Assembly: GCF_007754155.1 (NCBI RefSeq)
Contig: NZ_CP037423.1
Coordinates: forward strand, 4,030,001-4,094,000
Direction of reading: 5' to 3'
Source: Stieleria neptunia
Lineage (GTDB): Bacteria > Planctomycetota > Planctomycetia > Pirellulales > Pirellulaceae
Length of the DNA stretch: 64,000 nucleotides
Shown: piece after piece, positions 38,201 to 46,372 of the stretch
Layout: each line of letters begins with the position of its first letter
Position numbering within the stretch: position 1 is the first letter of the stretch
The notes under the pieces: model-generated
What the model was told of the DNA's origin: nothing
What the model saw: only the letters and a program-made list of their open reading frames with translations
Databases searched by the model: none
Translations under genes and position numbers: made by a program

Positions 38201-38237
38201 CTTGCCATCGACAAAGAATATCGGTCGAAGTGCCTGA
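35229..38237 (+). CDS. membrane-anchored Ser/Thr protein kinase with TPR C terminus
   Basis: This 1002-residue kinase carries a 200-residue acidic/Pro N-terminal region, including a 21-bp x3 repeat at 35580-35642. The PknB-type kinase domain follows with glycine loop ILARGGMGIVYRALD (about residue 205), ATP lysine in RPVAIKML, catalytic HRDLKPQNVMLVD (about 328), VDFGLSR (about 355) and GTPGYMAPEQARG. A Gly-rich membrane helix lies near residue 515 (LAGGLFGGMLGGLSLGK). A TolB-like sensor-type domain (GEILASAIVNELSAVDGLTVLPFRPL) and TPR-like repeats make up the rest. The C terminus (GRSA, TGA) ends inside a tandem repeat. It probably signals at the membrane, and the upstream ECF sigma factor is a candidate partner. 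Confidence 0.9.
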   Translation: MNLDDLTADELAAIDTVCLEFEECYQTDRPLSVEQAIKLFIEQHRSTPLREHIELLREELLAIETELQWKRHRASQAAESVPTPFQSKTGVPVSPEPVLGFAAPTGPLVGEQPAPEADDPVADADDPVAEANDPVAHSDDRGDSPGGGRPQATQWMTPSSDAGRPPNSGSAAASAESSDTTGGARPSDRSARGESVSAIGPYAIGRILARGGMGIVYRALDTRLDRPVAIKMLGFPHLAPSDPKRIELVERFEREAKAVAALSHPNIVELFDVGMAGDAPYAVMEFLSGLTLAEQLVAGPMSPEQTCQIGMQIAGALATAHASGVIHRDLKPQNVMLVDHHDSGGDSAPRVKLVDFGLSRVSDSAFADADQDTTRTRSGTILGTPGYMAPEQARGESATSAADMFGFGCVLYEVFYGKQAIPGETPADRLAGTLRGEVEYEHGPCEKSKVLCELIAQCLDKDPAKRPTATDVYARLRRFDLSSSIAATSPRTNEPVDRHAAGEGILRRHVLTTLAGGLFGGMLGGLSLGKTSPRMGSIQSIAVLELRDINATPREPAGAEMSLAERGLADGEILASAIVNELSAVDGLTVLPFRPLTAQTPEQFVALGEELGVDAFLTGAFESQTEGQQTYWIVSWQLVSALDGSLLDGKQFVTEQSLAMPGGQFLAQSVVASDIAKQIGRALVTSGQKSDAPDPMAYGCMMKGHAYADADSTKGLKRALSCFEKAHEEDPRLSEPLAAIALASLNLAARTDATESLAHLEKARSSMTKALEKDPHSVDARLAQAMIEWQSLDHFEEAYQIFAELHRKYRYNFQVQHQRGLLLAALGLGEQAIDALRTATKLNPMSMLIKTDKSRVDWFFHYDRRAVVDARRYRDATPESNPSRKLAVGLLIDIYEQQGDFQKAAEQQRMAITPTTSQDYFRLREDTLAEYPYGPFGTTLNRAIFDLRTLPKVDDAMLGTLSESGATMFSLLLAQHPAFFQLRISPAAARYLPSTKNIGRSA
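35580..35642. repeat. in-frame 21-bp x3 repeat in the kinase linker
   Basis: Three 21-bp units at 35580, 35601 and 35622 encode residues 118-138 as DDPVADA, DDPVAEA and NDPVAHS. The repeat keeps the reading frame and lies in the disordered N-terminal linker of the kinase. Confidence 0.8.
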
Positions 38238-38276
38238 CCCGGTCGAAGTGCCTGAGCCGGTCGACGTGCCTGACCC
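38223..38276. repeat. 18-bp x3 direct repeat at the kinase stop codon
   Basis: Units at 38223, 38241 and 38259 (consensus GGTCGAAGTGCCTGACCC) are followed by a partial GGTCC. The kinase stop codon TGA (38235-38237) lies inside the first unit. Confidence 0.8.
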
Positions 38277-38335
38277 GGTCCGTGCGGGATGACAGGCTGG
38301 AAACCCCGCCGGCCGAGCGTTTCCGGGAATCGAAC

Positions 38336-38737
38336 ATGACCTTTTCTGACCGTATGATCGAGTTGGCGATCGCCATCAAAGCGGCCGGTGTGCCCTGGCA
38401 ACCCTCGGCGGGACACTACGTTTTGGACCGAGACGGGGTGGTCTAGCGAGCTTCGCCCTTTCAGGAAGGCGTCTACTTTGTCTTGAACCTGCCGCATTTC
38501 GTGAAATTGGCCGGCGGGATCGACGCGTTCGTGGGCAAACTGGTTTGGTTGCCGACCTGGGAACAGGCCCGACAGATCCTTCGCGATGCCGGAATGACCG
38601 ACCAATGCCTACAATCGGTCCTGCTGGAAAAAAATTCGATCGCCCGGGGAGAGGAGTTGGTGACGCTGTACGAGCTGATTCTGGATCGTTTCAGCTCTGC
38701 AGACCGAAAGACCGGAGGGCTCGCGCCCTGCCGCTAA
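38336..38737 (+). pseudogene. small gene broken by an in-frame amber stop
   Basis: The frame runs from ATG 38336 (MTFSDRMIELAIAIKAAGVP) through 133 codons to TAA 38735-38737, interrupted only by TAG at 38444-38446. The frame before and after the TAG looks like one continuous protein, since the second half starts RASPFQEGVYFVLNLPHFVK. The last 10 codons (about 38708-38737) are supplied by a half copy of the 78-bp core, so the original C terminus is lost. I recognise no family. Two lesions argue for decay and against programmed readthrough. It lies between the kinase and the GTPase operon. Confidence 0.6.
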
Positions 38738-38755
38738 CAAAAACCACCCCGCTTG
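38702..38755. repeat. right half of the 78-bp core plus flank
   Basis: The sequence from GACCGAAAGACCGGAGGGCT to CCGCTAACAAAAA and CACCCCGCTTG matches the right side of repeat D and its reversed counterpart in E, without a left half. It provides the stop codon of the broken gene at 38336-38737. Confidence 0.75.
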
Positions 38756-38905
38756 ATCCGGACTGGGAAAACGGCGACGGCACGGCGGCTGGAGAACGCT
38801 TGTTGGGGCGATTGGGTCGCAGTCGATCGGCTTCGCGGATTGGTGGAATCGAGACCCTCGGTCGACTAGACTGCTGATGCATTCACTCTCCTTTTCTCTC
38901 TCCGC

Positions 38906-40255
38906 ATGAGCGACTCATCCCGCATGCCGACCGCAGCAAGAACTCAGGCCCTGACGTTGCTCAACAAGGTGACGTGTCCGCATTGCTGGCATGCCTATGC
39001 ACCCGAGGAGTCGCTTTGGATCGCCGAGCACCCCGATTTGCTGGGGGATGCCAAGTTGGGGTTCCAGCACGCCAAGCGGTTTTTGCCCAGTCGATTCAGT
39101 CCCCAGGGGGATGCGATCGACGAGATGGGGCAATACGCCACTCGGATGGCCTGTCCGAAATGCCATTTGCACGTCCCGCGTTCGATGTATCAGGTGCCCA
39201 GCCTGTTCTTCAGCATCTTCGGAGCGCCGGCGTGTGGCAAAAGCTATTTCCTGACGTCGATGTCCTGGAAGCTTCGTCAGACGTTGCCGAAACGTTTCGC
39301 GGTCTCGCTCAGCGATGTGGACGCGGAAACGAATTCGCGGATTCATGAATACGAAGAGTTACAGTTCATGAACCCGGATCTGGACACACCGGTCGCGCTG
39401 GCGAAAACGGAGGAGCAGGGGGACATGTACGACACGGTCGACATGGGCGACCACAGCGTCTCGTTGCCGCGGCCGTTCATGTTCAATCTGCAACCGCTGT
39501 CCAATCATCCACGTTACCGTCTCAACCGCGAAATTTCCAAGCTGGTTTGTTTGTACGACAATGCGGGGGAGAGTTTCTTTCCCGGGGCGGACAAGACGGT
39601 CAATCCGGTCACCCGGCACTTGGCCTGTTCGAAGTGTTTGTTTTTCTGTTTCGATCCGACTCAAGACACGCGTTTCCGCCGCGCTTGCGAGGGCAAGACC
39701 GAGGACCCGCAGATGGTCTCTCGAACGTCCCGCTTGGCCCGCGAGACCACGGTGCGTCAAGACACGATCTTGTTGGAAGCGATCCAGCGTGTGCGACGCC
39801 ATGCCGGGTTGCGCGACGACGAATTGCATCAACGTCCCTTGATCGTGATCGTGACGAAGTGGGATGCCTGGAAGAATCTGTTGCCGGACGTCTCGACCGA
39901 GGAGCCTTATCTGCCGGTCAAGGGCAGCAAGTTTTGCTCGCTGGACAGCCGTCGAATCAAGGAAACGTCGGAGCGGGTCGGCGAGTTGATGGCAGAGATT
40001 TGTCCCGAGATCGTTGCCGCGGCCGAAGGGTTTTCGACCAGTTTGACCTTCATCCCCGTCAGCGCCAGCGGCAGCAGTCCGACGGTCGATCCGGCCACCG
40101 GCGCGCTGGGGATTCGGCCGCGAGACATGCAGCCGTACTGGGTCGAGATCCCGATGTTGATGGCGTTGCACAACTGGGCGGGCGGATTGGTCGGAGCGAC
40201 CGGTGAAGCTTCGTCATTGGACGACGGTCGCTGGATGACGGAACAACTAGAGTGA
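38906..40255 (+). CDS. zinc-ribbon P-loop GTPase, core of a GTPase/GAP1-type system
   Basis: This 449-residue protein has a split zinc ribbon (C24-P-H-C27 and C83-P-K-C86) fused to a TRAFAC-like GTPase. The P-loop is G106-A-P-A-C-G-K112-S113, the switch II-like Asp is in LYDNAG (D218 to G221), and the base-specificity motif is T317-K-W-D320. From memory this matches the double-GTPase/GTPase-associated protein families described in planctomycetes and other bacteria, but that needs an HMM check. Switch I is not clearly recognised. No membrane segment is present. The next gene starts 3 bp after the stop, within an operon of four. I infer it is the central nucleotide-controlled switch of the system. 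No activity is shown by the sequence alone. Confidence 0.75.
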   Translation: MSDSSRMPTAARTQALTLLNKVTCPHCWHAYAPEESLWIAEHPDLLGDAKLGFQHAKRFLPSRFSPQGDAIDEMGQYATRMACPKCHLHVPRSMYQVPSLFFSIFGAPACGKSYFLTSMSWKLRQTLPKRFAVSLSDVDAETNSRIHEYEELQFMNPDLDTPVALAKTEEQGDMYDTVDMGDHSVSLPRPFMFNLQPLSNHPRYRLNREISKLVCLYDNAGESFFPGADKTVNPVTRHLACSKCLFFCFDPTQDTRFRRACEGKTEDPQMVSRTSRLARETTVRQDTILLEAIQRVRRHAGLRDDELHQRPLIVIVTKWDAWKNLLPDVSTEEPYLPVKGSKFCSLDSRRIKETSERVGELMAEICPEIVAAAEGFSTSLTFIPVSASGSSPTVDPATGALGIRPRDMQPYWVEIPMLMALHNWAGGLVGATGEASSLDDGRWMTEQLE

Positions 40256-40258
40256 CCC

Positions 40259-42274
40259 TTGAGTACTGAATTACTTTACACGTCCGCACCGCAAGGGCTG
40301 CGTCATGGCAGTCGAGGTTTCTGTACGGTCCTGACGACGGCCGGGATGCCGATCAACGTGATCGGAAAGTTGGAAGCGATCTCCAGTTACCGTCATCTGT
40401 TTCCACCGGACAGCAACCGGGCTTCGGAAAACCCCGTCTCGCTTGCCCACCAACGTGTCAATCTGGGCGGACAAGTCGTCTCGGTCCTCTCCCGGATCGC
40501 CGCCTACGGGACCGACTACACGGGCCGGACCAACAAGATCGCCCATCATGTCACGATCGACCCGAGCGAAATGCCGGCGGCGGGACCGGCTTGGTTGATC
40601 GGCCAGGGTTCGGTCCTCCGCAGCGAATGGCTGGGGCAATGCGAGACACCGGCCAGCGGCCCGGCGATTCCCCGCGGCGACCAGTCGCCACGCATCTGCA
40701 CGTCGTGGAAGTCGGTCGCCGGCGACGCCGGTTGGGGCGGCGTGGTGGCCGAAGCGATTTCGCAACCCGATGCGACGCCGTTGTGGGTGATCTATCCGTT
40801 GAACCAGCAGGGACGACTGTTGGAACTGATCGACGAATCGATCGCCCTGTTGCCGCCGACCCAACGCTGGCGAGCCACGTTCAATACCTTCGCGGCGAAC
40901 ATCCCGCCGGACGTCGAATGCAAGATCCGTTTCGTCCCCGTCGGTACCGAAGAGGCACGGTTTGCGGCTTCGTCTGGCAAGGCGATCGATCTGACCAAGC
41001 ATCCATCCATCACCACGGCGTCGCAATGGGTGGAGCGGGCGCGGGGGCTGGTCCGGAGGGAATCCGGGACGCCGATTTCCAGCGGCGGATTCAATGCGGT
41101 CCAAGAAGTCGACGTCGCCGACCCGGTCGAATCGTCGTGGTCGTCCGACGACGATGCACCCGCCGGGCCACCGCCACCGATCGAACCCCCGTCGTTGCCG
41201 ATGGATTTGATCCGCGGCAGGGAACGACGCAAAAAACTTGTGATGGCCGGTGCGGTGTTGACCGCGGTGATCGGATTGACGGCGGCCTGGACCGTGGCAC
41301 GGCTGATGGCGGGGCTTCCCCTCCTGCCCGGATCCGCACCGCCACCAGCACCTCAAATGCCGATCGACATCACACCGCCGATCGAAGAGGAAAAAATCGC
41401 TCCGACGCCGGCTCCGGTGCCCGTCGAGACGCTCGACCTGGTTCTGCACTACGACAAAAAACAACTGCTTGCGTTCGCGGTCCAGCACCCTGATGAAGAA
41501 ACGCCGCTGCCGGGGCCGGTTTCGCTGCGGGGCTACGTGCGGATCAAGCCGATCCCAGACGATGGGGAGAATGTTCCCGACATCAAACGCACCAAACTGG
41601 TCGCCTGGGGCGGCACGGCCCAGTCGTTGGGGGCGGCCGAGGAACTCGTCGTCGTGACCACTCAATTGACCGAGCGGACGCAAACGATGACCGTCCAGCG
41701 GTTGCCGTCGATTCCCGAACCGTTGGGCCCGACCGAGGTCTATTGGAGTCGCCAGACCGGCGATCTGATCGCGATCGCAGAGGTGGACGGTTCCAGCGCA
41801 AGTGAATGGTTCAGCGAGCAGGGCCGGGCGTACCACACCGCCGCGGTCAAGCTTGCCCGATTCGCCGATTTGGCCGACTCCATCGAGCGCGAGAGCGCGT
41901 CGTTGCCGCCGACTTTGAAAGAAGTCACCGAAGCGTTTTTCCGCCACCTGTTCCCGGGCAAGGCCGAGGCCCGGATCGAATCGCTGATTCGCCGAGCCGG
42001 GGGAGTGGACCTTTCCGAGGCGTCGACCAAACTGAAAGCGTCGTTGCGGTCCAAGCTCGAAGATTCCAACAAGGCATTGAAGAAAGACGAACAGGCCGCG
42101 TTGGTGCAGATCGTGGATGACGGTGGACAGCTCGCCCAAGTCGCCGCCGAACTCCACGACGCCTTCGCCGTCTTGGCAGAAGGCTATCGGGTTGAAGTTC
42201 CCGAACTGAAATTCCTGGAATCGGAAACGGTCGTGCTGCGACGTGTTCCGCTTCGCCTACATTTTTCCTGGTAA
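40259..42274 (+). CDS. GAP1-like membrane protein, partner of the GTPase
   Basis: This 671-residue protein starts at TTG. Its N-terminal 230 residues (LLYTSAPQGLRHGSRGFCTV, GRTNKIAHHVTID, LLPPTQRWRATFNTFAANIP) resemble the GTPase-associated protein 1 N-terminal domain as I remember it. A membrane helix (GAVLTAVIGLTAAWTVARLM) begins near residue 329. Before it is a Pro-rich linker, and after it a large soluble domain of unknown fold (from about LDLVLHYDKKQLLAFA). The name implies an association with the GTPase. It does not prove GTPase-activating activity, since no catalytic arginine is assignable. The 3-bp and 8-bp gaps to its neighbours indicate one operon. Confidence 0.65.
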   Translation: MSTELLYTSAPQGLRHGSRGFCTVLTTAGMPINVIGKLEAISSYRHLFPPDSNRASENPVSLAHQRVNLGGQVVSVLSRIAAYGTDYTGRTNKIAHHVTIDPSEMPAAGPAWLIGQGSVLRSEWLGQCETPASGPAIPRGDQSPRICTSWKSVAGDAGWGGVVAEAISQPDATPLWVIYPLNQQGRLLELIDESIALLPPTQRWRATFNTFAANIPPDVECKIRFVPVGTEEARFAASSGKAIDLTKHPSITTASQWVERARGLVRRESGTPISSGGFNAVQEVDVADPVESSWSSDDDAPAGPPPPIEPPSLPMDLIRGRERRKKLVMAGAVLTAVIGLTAAWTVARLMAGLPLLPGSAPPPAPQMPIDITPPIEEEKIAPTPAPVPVETLDLVLHYDKKQLLAFAVQHPDEETPLPGPVSLRGYVRIKPIPDDGENVPDIKRTKLVAWGGTAQSLGAAEELVVVTTQLTERTQTMTVQRLPSIPEPLGPTEVYWSRQTGDLIAIAEVDGSSASEWFSEQGRAYHTAAVKLARFADLADSIERESASLPPTLKEVTEAFFRHLFPGKAEARIESLIRRAGGVDLSEASTKLKASLRSKLEDSNKALKKDEQAALVQIVDDGGQLAQVAAELHDAFAVLAEGYRVEVPELKFLESETVVLRRVPLRLHFSW

Positions 42275-42282
42275 GTGTTGCC

Positions 42283-45174
42283 ATGCCGACGACCGTTGAC
42301 AAGATCCGCCGCGCTCTCGAGAAACGCGATGGGATTAACGAAGACGAGATGCGCGTACTCGCCGATTCCTTCCGGACGAAAGTCCAGGAGGTCAATCAGC
42401 GTCTCGACGACGCCGTCATGTTGCTGCGCAAAGGGCTCCGCAGCGAAGCCATTCAACGGGTCGAGATGACCCCCAATGCGCTCGACGCTGCGGCCGAACT
42501 GGAGTTTCCCGAATGGGATGAATGGAACGAGATTCTTCAGTTCATGGGGATCCCGCTGCCGCCCAAACTGAACCAGGACTACGTCGCCCAGATCAACGAA
42601 GCGATCATCGAAAGTCTGCCGCTGGACGCACTGTTGCGGCGGCATCGACGGTTGGCGATCGCCAAGGCACCGTTGGCGGTCCGTCTGCGAACGCTTCGTC
42701 AAATCGCCCGCGTGGATTCGGCCAACAGCGTCTGGCAGGACGACGTGGAAGAATGGGAAAAGGTGCGGCTCAGCCAGATCGATCATGAGCTCAAGCATGC
42801 CTTGGAGCAAGAGGACTCGCGGTACCTGTATCAGTTGAACCAGGAATTGACCAGCGGCAACTGGCGGGTCGCGCCCTCGTCTCGCTTGATCGATCAATGT
42901 TCCTTCGCCGCCGAAGCCCACGTCCGTCAATCTCAAGAAACCGAACTCGCTGTCTTGGCGCCGCAGATCAACGCGGCCTTCGAAAATCGCGACGAGTCGC
43001 TCGCCAGGACGTTGCGATCGCAATGGCAATCGGTCCGCGCCAAGTACAAGGTCAGTGTGCCGGGCCATCTGGAATCCAGCGTCGCCGCGGCGATGCAGTG
43101 GCTTGAAGACTTGGATCGGCAAGCCGTGATGGAAAGTGAACGGCAGATGGCGGTGGCGAACCTGGAGTCGACGTTGGCGTCCGCGTCGCCGATCGAAGAC
43201 GTCAAAAAGGCCTACGACCAGGCATCGCGGTTCGGCGAGCCACTGCCCGAGGATCTGACCCAGCGCGTCGAAGCGTTGGCCAAACAGCCGGCCAAACAAG
43301 CCCAACGCAAAATGATCCTGATCGGAGCCGGTCTCGCCGCGGTCGTACTGGTGGGGATCGTCGGCGTCGGCATGTTCATCGCGTCCTCGGGAAAGAAAAC
43401 CGCGCAACAAGAAAGCGTCGATCAGATGACCCGGTTTGTCGAAGCGGAACAGTACGACGCGGCGATGGACTTCTACAACTCGGTGCTTGCCTCCGACCCG
43501 GACCTGGCGCGGTTGCCCACCATGGTCGCGATGCAGGCGACGGCAAAGAAAGCGATTGAGAAAGAAGCGTCGCGGCAGGAATTGTTCGACAAGCTGATCG
43601 CCCAGGCCAGCAACGACGACCCGGCCTTGATCGACGAAATCCTGTTGCCGCAACTCGACGAATTGGCCGCCACGCCAGGCGAGCAGGCCCGCGTCGATGA
43701 TCTTCGCAAACGCAAGGCCGCCTACCGGGCCGGCGAGGCGATGCGACAGTCCGACGAAATGATCGGCAAGGTCGCCGAGTTGCAGCGGCAGTTCGCCGAA
43801 CTGTCCTCACGCGGCGATTCGACCGCCAACCGCCAAGCCATCGGGCAACTGCTCTCGTCCATCGTTCGGCTTCCCAATCAATTCCCGCTCGGCTCCGACC
43901 AGGCGCGGGCGAAACAGGAAACGCTGCGTTCGCAAGTCGATTCGACGCTGAAACGCATGAAGGACGAAAGCATGGTGTCCCAGCAACGCGATGCGGCCAT
44001 CGATTCGCTGCTCAATTCCCGTTCGTTGGAAGTCTACTCCGACCGGTTGCGAGATTATTCCACCCAGTCGGTCTCACGCACCAACTTCATCGAATTTCGC
44101 ACCGTCATCGATGAAGAAGATCACTGGTTGAATGTGGAGCGGACCAACGCGTGGCTGGACAATCTGGAATCCAAGTTGAAAAACGGGGTGACATCGACCG
44201 AAGCGGCGGCGTTGATCGAGTCGGCCGAACGGATCCAATCGATCGCCTCGCCCAATCCGGTCCTGCAGGCGATGCCGCGATTCGCCCAGGTGATGAAAGA
44301 GATCGTCGGGCGGAGAGTCATCCTGGACGGCGCCTTCGGGTTGATCGCCAAGCATCCGCTGTCACGTTTGGGCACGCTGCGGATTCCCGATTCCGAAAGC
44401 CCCACCGGCACGACCTCGCATTTGATCTACAAGACCTTTGCCGAACAAAATGCCGACCGCATGGCCCGCGCCGGTAGCATCGGCGTGGACGTCGTTTCCG
44501 ATCCGCTCGGCGGCGTCCGCAACCGGGCTTTTCAGGGGCCCTTGCCGAAGCTCGTCGACGAGCCGTCTCAATCGGTCAGCCAAGTGGTCGCCCAAAAGTC
44601 CAAGCAGGCGATCGGCTTCGACACCAAGTGGGAATTGACCTTTCTGCTGCAAGTCAGCGAGGTGATGAAGCGACCTGAACTCGACGGCGTCATCAAGGAA
44701 TGGCTGATTTATTACCTGCTCGACGCCGCGACCCGCGGTAGCCAGCAACTCAAAGAGATGATTCCGCTGACGATGCGGACCCTGGTCCGACGCAGCACCG
44801 TTCGCGAACAGTGGTACCAATCGCGACCGACCGACCCCGAGTTGAACGCCGAGGTCAAACGCGTGATTGCGACCGAATTACCGATCGCCTATCGACGTTT
44901 GGCCAATCCCTTGTCCGACTACGAAAACGTCGCGGCCGAGCGGCTCAAGTGGGTCGGTTTTCTGACCAAATCGTCCGGCGGCCAAATCGAGTATCATCTT
45001 CGCGGTAGCACTCCAGAGTATGACGGCACCTTGTACGTCGCCGCGGCCTCGCGAGAGGGTGATGCGGAGACGTCGATTTTTCCGGTCGGAAAACTGCAGC
45101 AAGGCCACGTTCAATTGACACCCAATCCCGTGCATCAAGTCCCGGGACGCCCCCTGTTTCTGTTTCCGAACTGA
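42283..45174 (+). CDS. large single-TM helical protein of the GTPase operon
   Basis: This 963-residue, mostly alpha-helical protein is rich in Glu, Arg, Gln and Ala. It has long helical stretches (for example QEVNQRLDDAVMLLRKG, IDHELKHALEQEDSRYLYQL, VEALAKQPAKQAQRKM) that suggest coiled coils or tandem helical repeats. One membrane helix lies at about residues 344-364 (MILIGAGLAAVVLVGIVGVG). The C-terminal part from about residue 650 becomes more mixed (RTVIDEEDHWLNVER and onward). I recognise no named domain. Its size, TM and position suggest a membrane scaffold or effector arm for the GTPase/GAP1 pair. It is 8 bp after GAP1 and 5 bp before the GYF gene. Confidence 0.65.
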   Translation: MPTTVDKIRRALEKRDGINEDEMRVLADSFRTKVQEVNQRLDDAVMLLRKGLRSEAIQRVEMTPNALDAAAELEFPEWDEWNEILQFMGIPLPPKLNQDYVAQINEAIIESLPLDALLRRHRRLAIAKAPLAVRLRTLRQIARVDSANSVWQDDVEEWEKVRLSQIDHELKHALEQEDSRYLYQLNQELTSGNWRVAPSSRLIDQCSFAAEAHVRQSQETELAVLAPQINAAFENRDESLARTLRSQWQSVRAKYKVSVPGHLESSVAAAMQWLEDLDRQAVMESERQMAVANLESTLASASPIEDVKKAYDQASRFGEPLPEDLTQRVEALAKQPAKQAQRKMILIGAGLAAVVLVGIVGVGMFIASSGKKTAQQESVDQMTRFVEAEQYDAAMDFYNSVLASDPDLARLPTMVAMQATAKKAIEKEASRQELFDKLIAQASNDDPALIDEILLPQLDELAATPGEQARVDDLRKRKAAYRAGEAMRQSDEMIGKVAELQRQFAELSSRGDSTANRQAIGQLLSSIVRLPNQFPLGSDQARAKQETLRSQVDSTLKRMKDESMVSQQRDAAIDSLLNSRSLEVYSDRLRDYSTQSVSRTNFIEFRTVIDEEDHWLNVERTNAWLDNLESKLKNGVTSTEAAALIESAERIQSIASPNPVLQAMPRFAQVMKEIVGRRVILDGAFGLIAKHPLSRLGTLRIPDSESPTGTTSHLIYKTFAEQNADRMARAGSIGVDVVSDPLGGVRNRAFQGPLPKLVDEPSQSVSQVVAQKSKQAIGFDTKWELTFLLQVSEVMKRPELDGVIKEWLIYYLLDAATRGSQQLKEMIPLTMRTLVRRSTVREQWYQSRPTDPELNAEVKRVIATELPIAYRRLANPLSDYENVAAERLKWVGFLTKSSGGQIEYHLRGSTPEYDGTLYVAAASREGDAETSIFPVGKLQQGHVQLTPNPVHQVPGRPLFLFPN

Positions 45175-45179
45175 ATCGC

Positions 45180-46100
45180 ATGACTCAAATCGAACGTGTC
45201 TTTATTCGTTTCCGCGGTCGAACGATCGGCCCGCTGACGCCGGACAAGGTCAAGGACATGGTCCGTCGCGGCCAGGTCACTCGGATGCATGAGTTGTCCG
45301 GCGACGGGCTGAGCTGGATGAAGGCCGACGAGTTCGGTAATTTCTTTCCCCGGGCGGTCGCCAGCGGTGGGATGGCCGGCGACATGGCGGCGTCGGCATC
45401 GAGCGTCCCTCCGGGCGGCGAAGGATCACACGGTGAAGGCGGAGCCGCGCCGGCTGCCAGCGACAACGCAACGGCACAGTGGTACGCCCACGTCAACGGT
45501 GAAAAACAGGGGCCGGTTTCGATGGACCAAATGCGTCTCTACAGCGAGGCGAAAATCCTGAAGAAGGATTCGCTGGTCTGGAAGAACGGTATGGACACGT
45601 GGAAGCCGGCTGCCGAAGTGATCCCGGAACTGTTCGGCGGTGCTGCGGCAAAAAGCGGACAGACGATCGTCTCACACGTGGACAGCGAAACGCCCCCGGC
45701 CGATGGGGGCGCGCTGGCGACCGAGCTTGCCAAGCACCACGCCCTGATCCTGGCCTTCGGAGTCAGTTTGCTGATCATCGCCGCGATCTTCATGGTCGGC
45801 CAGATCGTGGCCCTCAATCAGGGCGGCAGAAAATTGAAATCCGATACGATGTCCGCCGCGATCCGGATTTCGCTCAGCGGCGTGGCGGCGATTGCGGGCG
45901 TGATGGCGGTGCAGGCTTCGGTCAAACTGAAAGCAGCCGCCCAGTCGTCCTCGGCCATCGCCGCGCTGATGGCCGCCCGGACCTTGAACCAATTCTGGTT
46001 GCTGACCTCGGTCGCCGTGATGATTTGGCTGGGGATCCTGTTGCTGGTCCTGATCACCGCCCTGGCCACCAACGTGCCGATCACCAACGTGTTGGCCTAG
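45180..46100 (+). CDS. double GYF_2 domain membrane protein
   Basis: This 306-residue protein has two GYF_2-like domains. The first is RVFIRFRGRTIGPLTPDKVKDMVRRGQVTRMHEL... near residues 5-60. The second is WYAHVNGEKQGPVSMDQMRLYSEAKI... near 100-150, with the typical G-P-x-S/T turn. Three membrane helices follow (ALILAFGVSLLIIAAIFMVG, AIRISLSGVAAIAGVMAVQA, WLLTSVAVMIWLGILLLVL). GYF-type domains usually bind Pro-rich peptides. The GAP1-like protein has a Pro-rich linker, so an interaction is a testable inference. The gene starts 5 bp after the previous stop and ends the operon. A 272-bp gap with repeats separates it from the next gene. Confidence 0.8.
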   Translation: MTQIERVFIRFRGRTIGPLTPDKVKDMVRRGQVTRMHELSGDGLSWMKADEFGNFFPRAVASGGMAGDMAASASSVPPGGEGSHGEGGAAPAASDNATAQWYAHVNGEKQGPVSMDQMRLYSEAKILKKDSLVWKNGMDTWKPAAEVIPELFGGAAAKSGQTIVSHVDSETPPADGGALATELAKHHALILAFGVSLLIIAAIFMVGQIVALNQGGRKLKSDTMSAAIRISLSGVAAIAGVMAVQASVKLKAAAQSSSAIAALMAARTLNQFWLLTSVAVMIWLGILLLVLITALATNVPITNVLA

Positions 46101-46156
46101 GGGCAATCGAGCCCGGCGACTCCACCGCGTCATGCAAAGCATGCCTTCACCACGTA

Positions 46157-46240
46157 GGGCATGCTGTGCATGCCATCGCTTGGTTCGGGCATGCTGTGCA
46201 TGTCTTCGCTTGGTAGGGCATGCTGTGCATGCCATCGTCA
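46157..46240. repeat. 29/30-bp x3 repeat built on GCATGC hairpins
   Basis: Units begin at 46157, 46187 and 46216, each with GGGCATGCTGTGCATG and mostly followed by CCATCGCTTGG. Each unit contains a perfect inverted pair, GCATGC around TGT (GCATGCTGTGCATGC when intact). The array lies between the GYF gene and the next gene. Confidence 0.75.
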
Positions 46241-46372
46241 CGCACATCGTGACCTACTGCCTAATGCTCCACGACAGGCCGAATCTTTCGAAAAAAAATC
46301 TCCGTTTTCTTGCACGGATCATCGCGTCACTTCCCACTAACATCGGTAACTGCTCCCCGACTCTGTTTAGTG

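Noticed and set aside
40271..42157. A 628-codon open frame opposite the GAP1-like gene
   Set aside because: The product is Arg/Gly/Asp-rich with no domain, while the plus-strand frame has a TM, GAP1-like motifs and operon spacing.
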